Positions 32,838-44,404 of a DNA stretch of 64,000 bases are shown here, one piece after another. This DNA is from Aquarana catesbeiana (lineage: Eukaryota; Chordata; Amphibia; Anura; Ranidae), in the NCBI RefSeq assembly GCF_042186555.1, contig NC_133328.1:60621431-60685430 (forward strand). Reading direction: 5' to 3'. The position numbers were made by a program, and so were the translations under genes. The notes below the pieces were generated by a model. The model did not search any database, was not told the origin of the DNA, and saw only the letters and a list, made by a program, of their open reading frames with translations. Numbering within the stretch: the stretch's first letter is position 1; every line of letters starts with the position of its first letter.

Positions 32838-32912
32838 TACCCACAAAGACATTTCTTAAGAATTTTTTGTAATATCTTGTCTATTCCAAACAGGTACACT
32901 GTTGCTAGTGTA
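32838..32912 (+). repeat. Direct repeat, copy 2 (75 bp)
   Basis: Matches 31757-31831 (ACATTTCTTAAGAATTTTTT, GTAATATCTTGTCTATTCCA, CACTGTTGCTAGTGTAAAAT). Confidence 0.75.
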
Positions 32913-33483
32913 AAATAAATCTTAAATCCATTAGGAAGAGTGAAAACCCTCATAACAGCCACATCAGGTGTGCCGAGTCAAGGAATCAACATAGAAATAT
33001 AAAAACGAATAAATATCTCACCAACAGAGTCAACAAGAGCTATAAGGAACTGTCGGGTGATTTGCCTGTATGTTTACACTCTACGACATTACCTGTGAGT
33101 GCAAGCCACTTCCACACATCCATATCCAAGGTTTTGCACACATGCAGGGAGACATACAATATGAATGAATCTCAAAACTGGCACAGTGTATCCCAAAAAA
33201 ACAAAAAACAATTAGCTCAGATAAGACAGAATCTGGTTGGCTGCTTTGGTTTGGTTGCTTTGGTTAACTGCTGATCTTTTTCTGTTCTCTGTGCTTCCAT
33301 TTTTGCAAAAATCTGCATAATAAGTGTCATTGTAGCATCAATGCCGCTAGATTGTACACCACCTGTACATGACTTGAAGTTAAATGAGTAAATGTCTCAT
33401 TTGTCCACATGGGGGCAGTCTTTCATTTGTAATCTCACTTCATCACTAAGAATTGCTATTATTATTTGCATTATTATAGATAT

Positions 33484-33625
33484 TATTATTATTATACAGG
33501 ATTTATATAGCGCCAACAGTTTGTGCAGCGCTTTACAACATGAGGGCAGACAGTACACTTACAATACAAATCAATACAGGAGGGATCAGAGGGCCCTGCT
33601 CGTTAGAACTTACAATCTAGAGGGG
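33484..33625 (+). repeat. Dispersed repeat with ATTTATATAGCGCCAACAG motif
   Basis: An (ATT)n tract is followed by ACAGGATTTATATAGCGCCA, GCAGCGCTTTACAACATGAG and GTTAGAACTTACAATCTAGA. I recognise this as a common amphibian interspersed repeat; its class is not settled by this sequence. (ATT)n resumes afterwards. Confidence 0.55.
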
Positions 33626-33639
33626 AATTATTATTGTTA

Positions 33640-34840
33640 TTAATATTATTAGTAGTAGGAGTAGTAGGAGTAAATGCATTATTATTATTAGTAGTAGTAT
33701 AATTCATTATTTTCTAGAAGAATACTTTTTACAAAATATTATATATTACCACACTTTATCAATGCATTGTCAATGACATCTATTTGTGCCCAAGCCCTCT
33801 TTTGACCGTATGGAAATAAAAGCATAATGACTGGTGATTGCTCATTTTCTAGTGGGAACGAGGGAGAAAATATTGCTGGTTCCCATATTAACCTCTTAGT
33901 GAGCCTCCATTAGGTTTCTTTGTCTTCTCCTATCTAGTGCTGGGCTGCAGCTGGCCATGTTATGCTTGACTAATGCCATAGTGACACGGATGGTGGGCTC
34001 TGATAGACACATTTAGGAAGCATATTGTCACATAATTGCATGCCAGGCAGTCACCTATTTATGACACGCCTTAGAAGATAGACTGTGGGGTTATTATACA
34101 CATGAAAGCGCAAAGGATGTTCAAAGGACAGCCGGGGAGAGGGGGTGCTGTCATCTGTACCCTCCTTTGTTCATTCTACCTCCAACAAAGGATAATAGAT
34201 TCTAGGCATAAGAAAATCATTGAAGACTTCCAATAATCACTGTCTACAATATGCAGGTAATCCATGTAAGATTAGGTGGACTATTCCCCACTTTTTCCCA
34301 GAAATATATAACATATTATTAGTATTGTCTTGATTGTGCAAGTTTCCTAAAGCAAATCGTTCGTTGTCTGCTATCATGACCTACCTCCCTCCCTGTGCAA
34401 AAATAAGCAGGGTCTTCACCCCTCTAAGTAGTGCATGCATGCTAGCACCAACCATAGGGAATGATGAATTGCCTGTAATTTATAAAAATGATGATCCGTA
34501 TATCACTTTTCCTCCTCAGTAAATAGGAAAAGGAAGTACTAGAGGGAGAACCTCCTCCTCCTACCTCCTCCTAAGTTATGGAGGACTTTAACGGCTGTGG
34601 GGTTGTCAGTGAGGTAACGCATCAATCAACTATTTTGTAAAAGTAAAAAAACACAGCTTTATTATGCAAAGATAAAAACAACCATTGGATCCAATTGACC
34701 ATTCAAATTTCTTATTTAAAAAAGGTTCCAGTGATAAAAATACAAAACAATTACCTTGAGCAGCTAAACAGAGTTGATATTCATAGTACCAGATATTCTG
34801 TTCCAACGCATTCCACAGAATATATCTGCTTCCTTAGAGA
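33640..34840. other. Repeat-poor non-coding stretch
   Basis: After a (TTA)n/(TAG)n tract to about 33710, no element termini, tandem repeats or coding frames are recognisable to about 34840. Composition is moderately AT-rich. This is one of only two stretches that look like single-copy DNA. Confidence 0.45.
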
Positions 34841-34846
34841 ACTTCA

Positions 34847-35031
34847 GTATATACCTGGAATTTTATCATTCCAAAGATGTGTTATTCAGTATTTACACAA
34901 TTACAGATACATACAGTACATAATCAAATGAAATTACAGATACATACATAATCATATGATTATGTACAGTATGTATCTGAAATTGTGTAAATACTGAATA
35001 ACACACATTTGGAATGATACTTTTCCAGATA
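34847..35031. mobile_element. Palindromic MITE (about 185 bp)
   Basis: CAGTATATACCTGGAATTTT ... GTATTTACACAATTACAGAT mirrors ATCTGAAATTGTGTAAATAC ... TTTTCCAGATATAC. Arms are about 78 bp around an AT-rich centre. It ends at the TA from which Tc1 element C starts. Confidence 0.55.
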
Positions 35032-35033
35032 TA

Positions 35034-36755
35034 CAGTTGTGCTCAAAAGTTTGCAGAATTTGTGAAATTTTGGCATTAATATTGAAAATACGACTGATCA
35101 CGCCAAAGAACTGTCTTTTATTTAACCTCCCTGGCGGTTTTCCCGAGTGTGGCTCGGGGTTAAAATTCAGTCCCATTAGCGGTAACCCCGAGCCACACTC
35201 GGGATCGCATTGCAGGATCCTGGGGCGGCGTTACTTACCTTGTCCCCGGGATCCTGCGATGTCCCCCGCAGTGTCCGAGGGCTCCGTCCTCCTCCGAAGC
35301 CTCTCCGTGCCAGGCTCCGTTCCCTGCGAGCGGCGCGACGCACGGGGGCGGAGCCTGGCGGCAAATTTAAAAAAAAGTAAAAATCATAACACATACAGTA
35401 CTGTAATCTTACAGATTACAGTACTGTATGAAATGATTTCACATCCCTTTTGTCCCCAGTGCTTTGTCCTATGCCCTGCATGCAGTTTTACATGATATAC
35501 ACTGTTCTTTCTGCCTGGAAACTGGAGATTGTCCATAGCAACCAAAAAGTGTCCCTTTACGTCAAAAGTGGCTTTAGACCAGCTAGAAAACAGCGATAGT
35601 AAATTAGAACACTTGCAGAATTGAGCGATAGTGAATGGTGGGGAAATTTATTTTATTACTATTTTTTTAAATTTTTTTAATTATTTATTTTTATTTATTA
35701 TATTATAATTTATGTTTTTGTGTTTCAAACTTTATCATACCCGGGATATCTACTAGACTCTGGTTTGGACAGATTTAAGTGTGTTATTGTTAAGATTTAC
35801 AGACCTACAATATAAAACGCCAAATTTCCATGCAAAATAATTGTACCGCTTTCAGCACCTAAAATCCGAAATAATCATACCGCCAGGGAGGTTAAGGATA
35901 GCAATCACATGAAGCCATTTATTCACATAGTTTTTTGGATCCGTTTTAAATCATAATGATAACAGAAGTCACCCAAATGGCCCTAAAAGATAATGTACCT
36001 ACCCTGAAATGTTTGGCCTTGGTACAGACACAGAAGGTGGGACACACAGATTAAAATGGTAATTGAAGGTTCATTTCCCACATTTGTGGCTTTTTAAATC
36101 ACAATTAGTGTCTGTGTATAAATAGTCAATGAGTTTGTTAGCTCTCACATGGATGTACTAAGCAGGCTAGACACTGAGCCATGAGGAGTTAAAAAAGAAC
36201 AGTCAAAAGACCTGCATACAAGGTAATGAAACTTTACAAAGATGGAAAAGGATATAAAGATACCAAAAGCCTTAAATATGCATGTCAGTACTGTTTAATC
36301 ACTTATTAAGAAGCGGAGAATTAAGGGCTATTTTGATAACAAGCCAAGGTCAGGTTGACCAAGAAAGATTGCAGCCACAACTGGCGGAAGAATTGCTTAT
36401 GATACAAAGAAAAACCCACAGGTAACTGCAAGAGAAATACAGGCTGCTCTCCAAAAAGACCGCGTGGTTGTTTTTAAGGAGCACAATTCAACGATACTTG
36501 AACAAAAAAGAGCTGCATGGTTAAGTTGCCAGAAGGAAGCCTTTGCTGCGCCAATGCCACAAAAAAGCCAATGAGGTATGTCAAGATGTTGTTGGGCATA
36601 TTGTAACCAGGCTCTTTTTGGGAACTTGTACAGTAAAGGCTTCTTTCTGGCAACTTGACTATGCAGCTCTTTTTTGTTCAAGTATCATCGTATTGTGCTC
36701 ATTAAAAACAACCACACCATCTTTTTCCAGAGCAGACTGTATTTCTCCTAAGGTC
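35034..36755 (+). mobile_element. Tc1 element C, rearranged, with nested TTAA element
   Basis: The left terminal repeat CAGTTGTGCTCAAAAGTTTG is typical of a Tc1 group. A plus-strand transposase remnant at 36200-36560 gives KLYKDGKGYKD and, in another frame, a TTGGRIAYDTKKNP segment, with many stops. At 36430-36740 the same coding segment is present again inverted (GAACAAAAAAGAGCTGCATG and its complement), so the right half is an inverted duplication and no normal right end is found. A TTAA element sits at 35126-35891. Confidence 0.7.
35126..35891 (+). mobile_element. TTAA element (CCTCCCTGGCGG family), copy 2, complete
   Basis: Perfect TTAA at 35122-35125 and 35892-35895 flank CCTCCCTGGCGGTTTTCCCG and CCGCCAGGGAGG. 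The interior has CCCGAGTGTGGCTCGGGGTT and its inverted partner AACCCCGAGCCACACTCGGG, and CAGTACTGTAATCTTACAGA. A piggyBac-type non-autonomous element; 766 bp. Confidence 0.85.
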
Positions 36756-36756
36756 A

Positions 36757-37022
36757 TGTCACTAGGCAGAACAGGGAAATGCCTTATTTATAAAGGCATC
36801 TCCCTGTTCTGGCACCCCGTAACACGATCGCAGGACACCGGCGAACATTGAGTCAGCGGGTCCCACGAGCACGGTCATGGAGCACGCGGCGGGCGAGCGC
36901 GCCCTGTCGGTGGCGTGCGCCCGACCTCAATACCGCTTCTTAAAGGGGACGTACCTGTACGCCCATTTGCGCATCCGTGCCATTGTGCCGACGTATATCA
37001 TCGCGCACTGGTCGGCAAGCGG
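36757..37022 (-). mobile_element. TTAA/CCACTTC-family fragment
   Basis: CATCTCCCTGTTCTGGCACC, GGGACGTACCTGTACGCCCA and the end GGTCGGCAAGCGG before TTAA (37023-37026) match the right part of 50360-51276. Confidence 0.6.
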
Positions 37023-37029
37023 TTAAATT

Positions 37030-37885
37030 GTATAGTTAACAGAACATAAGGGAGCAAATAAGAGAAATGTATTGTTCTAATTGTGTCATAGACGGGGTTG
37101 AGTGGATACAATCTTTTACATGACAAAAGACTCTACACAGGACATGAGCTCTTGCTTTTCTATTGCACAGTGTGATTCAATTGTATTTAATAATTGTGGC
37201 CTTTCCACCATTATTTTTTTTTTGAAAATCATAATTACAAGCATTTCCAACCATCTAAATAGTACATTTACATACAAAAGTTTAAGTGGTTGGAGGGTCC
37301 CTTTAAATTTAGAACTTTTCATAGATGCAGTTTAATTCTGATTATACAGTCTTAAGATAAGATGAAAAAGCTCTGACCCCTTTTTTATAAACTCCGTAAT
37401 GTTAGTAATATTTCATCTGTAAGTCACAACACTGATTAATCTTGCATCAAGCGCTCCATTAATGAATATTCACTTTTGCTCCCACAAATAAGGCTCATAA
37501 ATCAAGATATTATTTGGTAATATGATGGCCCCTTTCGCTCATTCCATTTTCAATATTTCTTTTTTATCTCTTAATATTTCTTCATGCTGAAACATTATCA
37601 GTCAGAGCTGCTTGGCTTTCCTTTTTACCATTGATCTTCAAACTATCATTATCAGAAGTATCGCAGTACGCTTCATAACTCATTTAGACCGCATTTACTA
37701 AATATATTTGCATACATATACAGGCATACCCCACTTTTAAGTACACAATGGGGTTTATTGTGTATATAATGTATAAAAGAAACTGAACAAAATCTATTAT
37801 TTTCTTATAGTATTTAACCTTAAACTAACTCCTAAGATGGACCTGTCATCAAACTTCATCAATAACAGACTTGTCAGGTTAACAA
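37030..37885. other. Repeat-poor, AT-rich non-coding stretch
   Basis: No repeat family, tandem structure or convincing coding frame is seen. Octamer-like ATGAATATTCAC and homeobox-type TAAT words are frequent near 37440-37620, which proves nothing alone. Confidence 0.4.
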
Positions 37886-37889
37886 TACT

Positions 37890-38130
37890 ATATAGACAAA
37901 TAGACTGTTCATTTTGCAAGGAAAATTGCACATCACAAGGGAATTGAGGTGAAGCTTTGTTGACTTCCATCATCCAATCATGTACAAACAAAAACAAAAT
38001 TTTATTTATTTTTCATTTTTTCGTGATTGCATATTCTAGACAACGTGAAGATTCACCACATTTGCCAATCTTTGGGGCAAATTCCCATGCACAGTGAACA
38101 GCCTATTTGGCTTTAGTAAATCAATCCATA
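37890..38130. mobile_element. Palindromic MITE, GTTGATTTACTAAAGG family, degenerate copy 6
   Basis: ACAAATAGACTGTTCATTTT and GCCTATTTGGCTTTAGTAAA retain the family pattern at low similarity; one end is missing. Confidence 0.45.
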
Positions 38131-38156
38131 GTCTCTGTATACCACATAAAGTGCAT

Positions 38157-38329
38157 TGGGGTTGATTTACTAAAACTGGAGAGTGCAAAATCTGGTGCAG
38201 CTGTGCATTGTAGCCAATCAGCTTCTAACTTCAGCTTGTTTAATTAAGCTTTGACAAAAAAAGGCTGATTGGTTTCTATGCAGAGTTGCACCAGATTTTG
38301 CACTCTCCAGCTTTAGCAAATTAACCCCA
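38157..38329. mobile_element. Palindromic MITE (GGAGAGTGCAAAATCTGGTG)
   Basis: GGGGTTGATTTACTAAAACT ... GGAGAGTGCAAAATCTGGTG and its inverted partner CACCAGATTTTGCACTCTCC frame AGCCAATCAGCTTCTAACTT. Related to 15425-15597. Confidence 0.7.
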
Positions 38330-40902
38330 TAGTTACAATATTGTATATACAGAGCAGTCAGTCATACTGTATATAAAGCAATGTATCAAGCTTACAAATG
38401 GCAAACTCAAAAAAGAGGTCCCAAGTCTGACAGTTTAGGGTCCATCCTGACCCCTTTCTGAGGAAGACCTACCTTTCTTAAGCACTACAATACAAGAAAC
38501 AGCAGCCAATGGGGTGAACCACAGCACCCAGTAGGAGGACATACTCCTAGGGTGATGAAAACAGTAAGGATTTCACTCGTCTCGTGTGCTGGAGAGGTAA
38601 GTACTTCTTAAATTCTATTGCGAAACACGACTAATTTATTTTCTTAATGGAGGAACATGGCCCCCTTGAAGAGAACCAGTCACTGTTGGGCTCATGTAAA
38701 AATTTAATAATTTAGTCGTAAATTGGTATGAATGTGCAGATTTAATTATGAAAGGTTTTTATGCGCTCTCCTGTTTAGCTAACCTTACTGAAGCTGGCCA
38801 TAAATGGATTGAAATTCGGCTGGTTCAGCAGGGACCAGGGCAAATTTTGATTAATCTATAGCCATTCCCACTCAACATTTTTGCTGAATGGGATGTTGGA
38901 GATTTCTCATTCAATCAGCGGCTGCACCACTGATCAGTGTGTTCTGATTGTAGAGGAGTCCTCCATCCACCTCACTTGTGTGGATGGGGGAAACTAAAAA
39001 AATGTTTTATCAGCCTGGTTACTGATCAAAAAAAAAAAGATTTATGTATGAGCAGCCTTATTCTGAGCTTGACCCTCTGCATCACACCCCCTAGCAATTC
39101 TGGTTGTGGCCATCTTGAGTAAGGGCAGAAGATTCACGTAGCACTTATTTCTGTGAACTGAAGAAATGTAAAAAAAAAAAGAGAGAGGTTAAAACAAGTA
39201 AATATGATATACTTTCTAGTCTATTTAATAATGTTGGCAGCCTAAGGATTAAAAATAGTCAATGGTGATTGAAAGAGTGAAGTTATACTTAGGTATAAGC
39301 CTATATCAGGGGGTCAGTGGTCATCTGGAGTCTTCACATAATGTAGAGGCTGGAAAACATTGACCAAGTTCAGACAGTTGGTAAGACCTTTGGACAAGCT
39401 GGAATCTCAAAAATGCCAAAGTAAAGATAGCAACAAAAAAAGGGGGGGGGAGATAAACTGCCCAAAAGGAACTAAATAATTGTACGAATTTAAAAAATAT
39501 GTAAAGCACAAACTTTTCTTTATAGTGTTGATTAGAGTTGGGAATGGCTAGAACCTTTGTTTTTTTCCAACTTGGGATATTTAGTTCCAGCCCCAGAAAT
39601 AAAAAAGGGAAATGATAGAAAATTTCTCCAAAGGAAAGGAAATCCACCCTTAGCTGTCATGAGTCCCCATTGAATAATTTCCCCTCTATGCTTGTAAAAA
39701 TGTTAACATTTTCGATATCCTGTTAATTTCTGATTGTCAGCAGGATGAATGGAGAAGGTGAATAGCCTCAGAAGGAAATCAAAACAGCAATAAAACATTA
39801 AAATTGGGGTTTAACACTTGAAAACTCTTATCTAAAAGTAGAAAAAAAAGTTTTGGCTTTTGATGCACTTTATTTTTGAATATATAATTGCATATGTCCA
39901 ATTATTAAAACCCTTTTTTCCAATCTTCAGGCCATTATGTTGACACACTGTCACAGGTCATTCCTCTTCTTTCGAGATGGCAGGTGGTCCTTTATATTAG
40001 AAAGAGAAGCACTCATGAAATGATGTGTGAGAAATTCTCAGTCCAAGACTACTGTGAGCCCAGGCTATGTGCTGACACTGCTCCAACGTAGGCCCATGAC
40101 AGCCTGGTATTTTATTTATTTATTTATTCATTTATTTAATTTTTTTTTACAGAGGCAATGCAGCATTAAGCAATAAAATCTTTAGGTTCCAGTATTAGTT
40201 TTAATAGTTATGTAAAATAAAAATCAATGAAATGCCAGTTTGTTTATTATATATTTAGATACACACAGATAAACTTGCATGGGTGTAGTGCACAATTCAG
40301 TCTTTGTAGCCATATCCTATTATTGTATTGTACTATTGTATTAGTGTATTCTGCACAGTACATTTTTATGTCTTTTTTAATTGAGTGCTTATTTTAAGCA
40401 TCTCCTCTGCATGGCTGCCTCCTGGACATTGCAGGCCTGTCTTCTCTGTTTGAGATGATCACTTTGTCAGATTGCCACTAGTGTTGCCATTTGTAAACCA
40501 GTGAAGCAGCAAATTAGACTTTTTTTTTTAGGCAATTCTTGGAATATGGGATCATACTCACATATGTGATGGCTACGTAGGAGGATCAGAGTCAGTGGAA
40601 CAGAGAGGATCATCTTTCAATGAAAAGATAATAGCATACAATAACCATAAAATACATGCATTATCAATGAACTTCATGATAAGGTTTGGTTTATTACAAT
40701 GTCTAAAGAGAAAAAATATATAACTATTCTGGTTAAAGGTCAATTCACTAAACTGAAGAATGATGCGTGTAATATTTTCATGAACTTTCTGGCTACTATC
40801 AAAATGTTATCAATTTACTAAAGGTTTTATTGTACAGATCAGTTGAATTTCCTCATGATTATTATATTATCAACGTTTGCTGTATTTTTATATGTAAAAG
40901 TC
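38330..40902. other. Mostly unassigned non-coding stretch
   Basis: One fragment of the TTAAAGTGGAACT repeat (around 39090-39190: GTGGCCATCTTGAGTAAGGG) and a (TTTA)n tract near 40109-40140. Otherwise no gene or complete element is recognised. Confidence 0.4.
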
Positions 40903-40916
40903 AATATACAAAGATT

Positions 40917-42340
40917 ATAAAAAGAGATAGATATAGTGTTCCGTGCCAGGAAAAAAAAATGAGCTGCAGCCCACCCCAGCTGTACCCACAGGTGTGGGAT
41001 CAGTGAAGGGGTAAGGGAAAGGTATAGGGTGAATTGGCGTTGTTTAGTGATACAAAACTTAATGAAAATTATTTCGAAAATTATATACGGTGTGCTATCT
41101 CTTTGAAACATCATCAAATAAAGTGCAAATGTGTTGTGTGTGCAAACACAATTTATGAAGTGTTCTAGTGCTAATCAATAAATATGTGTCCAAAAATGTG
41201 TTCATTTCTTCAAAGATTCCAAGATGCATAAATCTGTAAAAAAGCAACACCAACTTGTCAGCAAAAAAATTCATAAAAAGTCCACTCAATTTTGTAAGTT
41301 CAAAAAAAGTGATGGTGAAGTGAAGGAATTTCTAATCAGCAAAATTGGTGACTCTTCACACGTGGCCCCCTCAGGTCTGCACTCACAAAAGGGATGTACC
41401 CCTGCAGGGGTAAAAGGCCTCACAATGGAGTTAACTCTTTATCCTGTGTTCCCTCCTTGGCATCCACGATCGTTCGATACACAAAGGGATATGTCCCTGC
41501 AGAGATAAAAAGGCCTCACAATGGAGTCAGCTCCTTGTCCTGCGTTCCCTCCTTGGCGGCCACTCCTGATGACGTTTGCACGACGAAACTCATAGGGCGG
41601 AGCTTTCAGCGTAACTACGTCACTTCGGGTTTGGAGTTTCTGGTTTGTGGAATGCAAGGCATCCCAGACGATCTTGTTTTATAGTCGTGTACTACCTTAT
41701 AGCACTAGTGGCAGTGCTTTTTAAAACTTTTATACAATACATTTTTATTCACGGATTTACGCGATGGGATCCCCCTTTTTCTTATCCATCTATATATGAG
41801 TGTATCGAACGATCGTGGATGTCAAGGAGGGAATGTAGGACAGGGAGCTGACTCCATTGTGAGGCCTTTTTATCTCTGCAAGGACATATCCCTTTGTGTA
41901 GCGAACGATCGTGGATGCCAAGGAGGGAACACAGCATAAAGAGTTGACTCCATTGTGAGGTCTTTTACCCCTGCAGGAGTACATCCCTTTGGTGAGTGCG
42001 GACCTGAGGGGGGGCACGTGTGAAGAGTCACCAATTTTGCTGATTAGAAATTCCTTCACTTCACCATCACTTTTTATGAACTTACAAATTGAGTGGACTT
42101 TTTATTAATTTTTTTGCTGATACATTGGTGTTGATTTTTTACCGATTTATGCACCTTGGAATCTTTGAAGAAATTTACACATTTTGGACACATATTCATT
42201 GATTAGCACTGGAACACTTTACAATACTTTATTTGATGATGTTTTAAAGAGATGGCACACCTTATATAATTTTCAAAATAATTTTCAATACGTTTTGTAT
42301 CACTTAACAGCGCCAATTCAGCCTATACCTTTCCATTACT
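40917..42340. mobile_element. Large palindromic insertion with 14-bp target duplication
   Basis: AATATACAAAGATT flanks both sides (40903-40916 and 42341-42354). Inverted arms of about 520 bp (about 41022-41540 and 41800-42340) contain two tandem copies of a block of about 125 bp (CCTCACAATGGAGT..., TCCCTCCTTGGC...). About 105 bp at the left lie outside the palindrome, while the right arm ends at the duplication. The centre carries a hammerhead-like string (CTGATGA ... GAAAC, 41568-41593). This layout matches the 1570-2255 insertion and points to a Penelope-like origin; no coding capacity. Confidence 0.65.
41568..41593 (+). other. Hammerhead-like motif, box 1 and box 2 present
   Basis: CTGATGA is an exact box 1. 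CGT and ACG can pair around TTGC, then GAAAC (box 2). Two unpaired bases precede GAAA and the expected GCGTC cleavage region reads TCATAGG, so the motif is probably inactive. Confidence 0.4.
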
Positions 42341-42397
42341 AATATACAAAGATTGTTGCACAGGTTAGCTCTTTCTAAAGTGTGACTGTGTCTAAAC

Positions 42398-43002
42398 CAG
42401 TGGCGGCTGGTGCTCGATAATTTGGGGGTGGGGGGCAGAAAACCAATGCCACCCCCACCCTCGGCGGGAGACAGACATTAACATGGGGAACACCCCCCCG
42501 CCACTGTGGGAGACGGACGGCCTCCTTAACTCTGTCCTGCCCAAACGCCAATCTCCCCTCCTTGGGCCTGGGAGTGCCATATTCTGGATGGTGAGCCATC
42601 CCTGGAGTGGTGACTGGTGGGTCCATCGGTGTTCCCCTTGCTTCTCCCCCAGCCACGCCTCTCCTCCCTCCTCCTTCTCCCCCTTGGTCAATAACATGGC
42701 TTCTCCTGTCGGCCAATCAGGAAATGGGTATCACGACCCACTTCCTGATTGGCTGGGGGGAGTATCAGTGCTAGAATAGCGAATATTAATTATCACACAA
42801 CAGGGTGGTCTTGGAGTGCAGTGCTCTGCGCCCTGAGTCCACCCTCTTTTAAAACCTATTAGAGCCTCTGGCTCTAATCACGTGCTTAAAAAAAAAAGAC
42901 CCCCCATTGGAATCCATAGTCCGGCATCCTTTATGTAGAGGTGCCGGACGCATAGAGGGGGGGGGGGCGGCCCGCGTGCCCCTAATGGACAGGCCACCAC
43001 TG
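42398..43002 (+). mobile_element. hAT element (CAGTGGCGG ends), complete, 605 bp
   Basis: A perfect 8-bp target duplication GTCTAAAC (42390-42397 and 43003-43010) flanks CAGTGGCGGCTGGTGCTCG and GACAGGCCACCACTG. The interior is GC-rich with GAGCCTCTGGCTCTAATCAC. Non-autonomous; fragments at 2385, 4245 and 27965. Confidence 0.9.
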
Positions 43003-43417
43003 GTCTAAACTATACTATATAGGCATTTGAGTGTTTACATATTCTGAACAAGTAGTGATGAACTGTAAAACAAGTCCTCATTGACTTCTGTAGCTACAGG
43101 CACTGTGGAAAAATTAATCCTCAAAGTTTATTGCAGAAGTACTAAAGGAAGTCATTAAAACTGTTCTCTTAGCAGCTGATTTCACCTTGCTCCTGTTTTC
43201 TACAGCACTAGCTCTGTGTTTACATTGAAAATTAAAAGGCTGGAAGAACTGTTGGGAGGGAGAGCAGGGGGAGCTGAGCTGCTCAGAGTTTGACTGTTCT
43301 GCATCTGCACTGTCTCTGAATTTAGAAGATGAACTTCTCCACCAAGCTTCCAAGGTATTTGGTGGCTTGTTTGAAAGCTCATCTACTGCTTGTTAATAAT
43401 CATGTAAATATACTATA

Positions 43418-43963
43418 TTACCAAAAGTATTGGAATGCCTGCCTTTACACGCACATGAATTTGACATCCCAGTCTTAGTCCGTAGGGTTCAATATTGAGT
43501 TGGCCCACCCTTTGCAGCTATAACAACTTCAACTTTTCTGGGAAGGCTGTGCACAAGGTTTAGGAGTATGTCTATGGGAATGTTTGACCATTCTTCCAAA
43601 AGCACATTTGTGAGGTCAGGCATTGATGTGGACAAGAAGGCCTGGCTCGCAGTCTCTGCTCTAAATAATCCCAAAGGTGTTCTATCGGGTTGAGGTCAGG
43701 ACTCTGTGCAATCCAGTCAAGTTCCTCCACCCCAAACTCGCTCATCCATGTCTTTATGGACCTTGCTTTGTGCACTAGTCCAAATCATTTGGTGGAGGGG
43801 GGATTATGGTGTGGGGTTGTTTTTCACAGGTTGGGCTTGGCCCTTTAGAAACCTCTCAAATGCAAAGGGTGGGCCAACTCAATATTGAACCCTACGGACT
43901 AAGACTGGGATGCCATTAAAGTTTGTGTGCATGTAAAGACAGGCATCCCAATACTTTTGGTAA
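43418..43963. pseudogene. Rearranged Tc1 element with both ends
   Basis: Left end ATATTACCAAAAGTATTGGA and right end CCAATACTTTTGGTAATATA (completed at 49332-49350) are inverted repeats. The minus strand at 43550-43775 encodes KARSIKTWMSEFGVEELDW and AQSPDLNPIEHLWDYLEQ (catalytic Glu retained). The plus strand at 43775-43850 gives NHLVEGG and VWGCFSQVGLG, a more N-terminal piece in opposite orientation. The element therefore suffered an internal inversion and deletion. The Penelope-like element later inserted into its right terminal repeat. Confidence 0.75.
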
Positions 43964-44308
43964 AAACAAAAATTGCGCTTACACTAATATATATAAGCAG
44001 CGACTAAAAAGTAGTAAACCATAAATCATATATATATCAAAAAAGTCGTGCTAAAAATTAGAGGTAAAAAACTTCATAAAGATATGAAGGTGAATAGTGA
44101 TCATTAGGTAGATGAGTTTCATAAGAGTGCTGAGCAATGTAAATACACGCTTTAAAAATAAATGCTGTTGGTTAAATAGGACACAGAAATCATTGACTAT
44201 GTCCGTATGAAAGGATCAATATTGCATGACCCAATCGGTGACAAGTGAATATCTCAAATAACTGTAGGGATAATAATGTGACAAATCTGTGACTAAAAAA
44301 TCATTAGA
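43964..44308 (-). repeat. Penelope-like 3' direct repeat (pseudo-LTR)
   Basis: AAAACAAAAATTGCGCTTAC ... ATCTGTGACTAAAAAA is the same as 48110-48454 except near GTCGTGCTAAAAATTAGAGG (one transition, one missing A, one A/G change). Confidence 0.9.
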
Positions 44309-44404
44309 GACAGACTGTTTATGCTTATAAAAGGGAACTGAATCATAAAAAGAAACTAATAATAACAAAAAAACAAAAACAAACTATTACTGCCTAAGAA
44401 TTAT

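Noticed and set aside
34334..34522. Small open frame in the repeat-poor stretch as a host exon
   Set aside because: Sixty-two codons without recognisable domain, flanking splice signals or codon bias; chance length for this composition.
43964..44308. A hammerhead ribozyme inside the Penelope-like direct repeats
   Set aside because: I searched both strands for CUGANGA followed by GAAA; the closest string (CTAATGA on the minus strand) lacks the essential G and no helix II forms.
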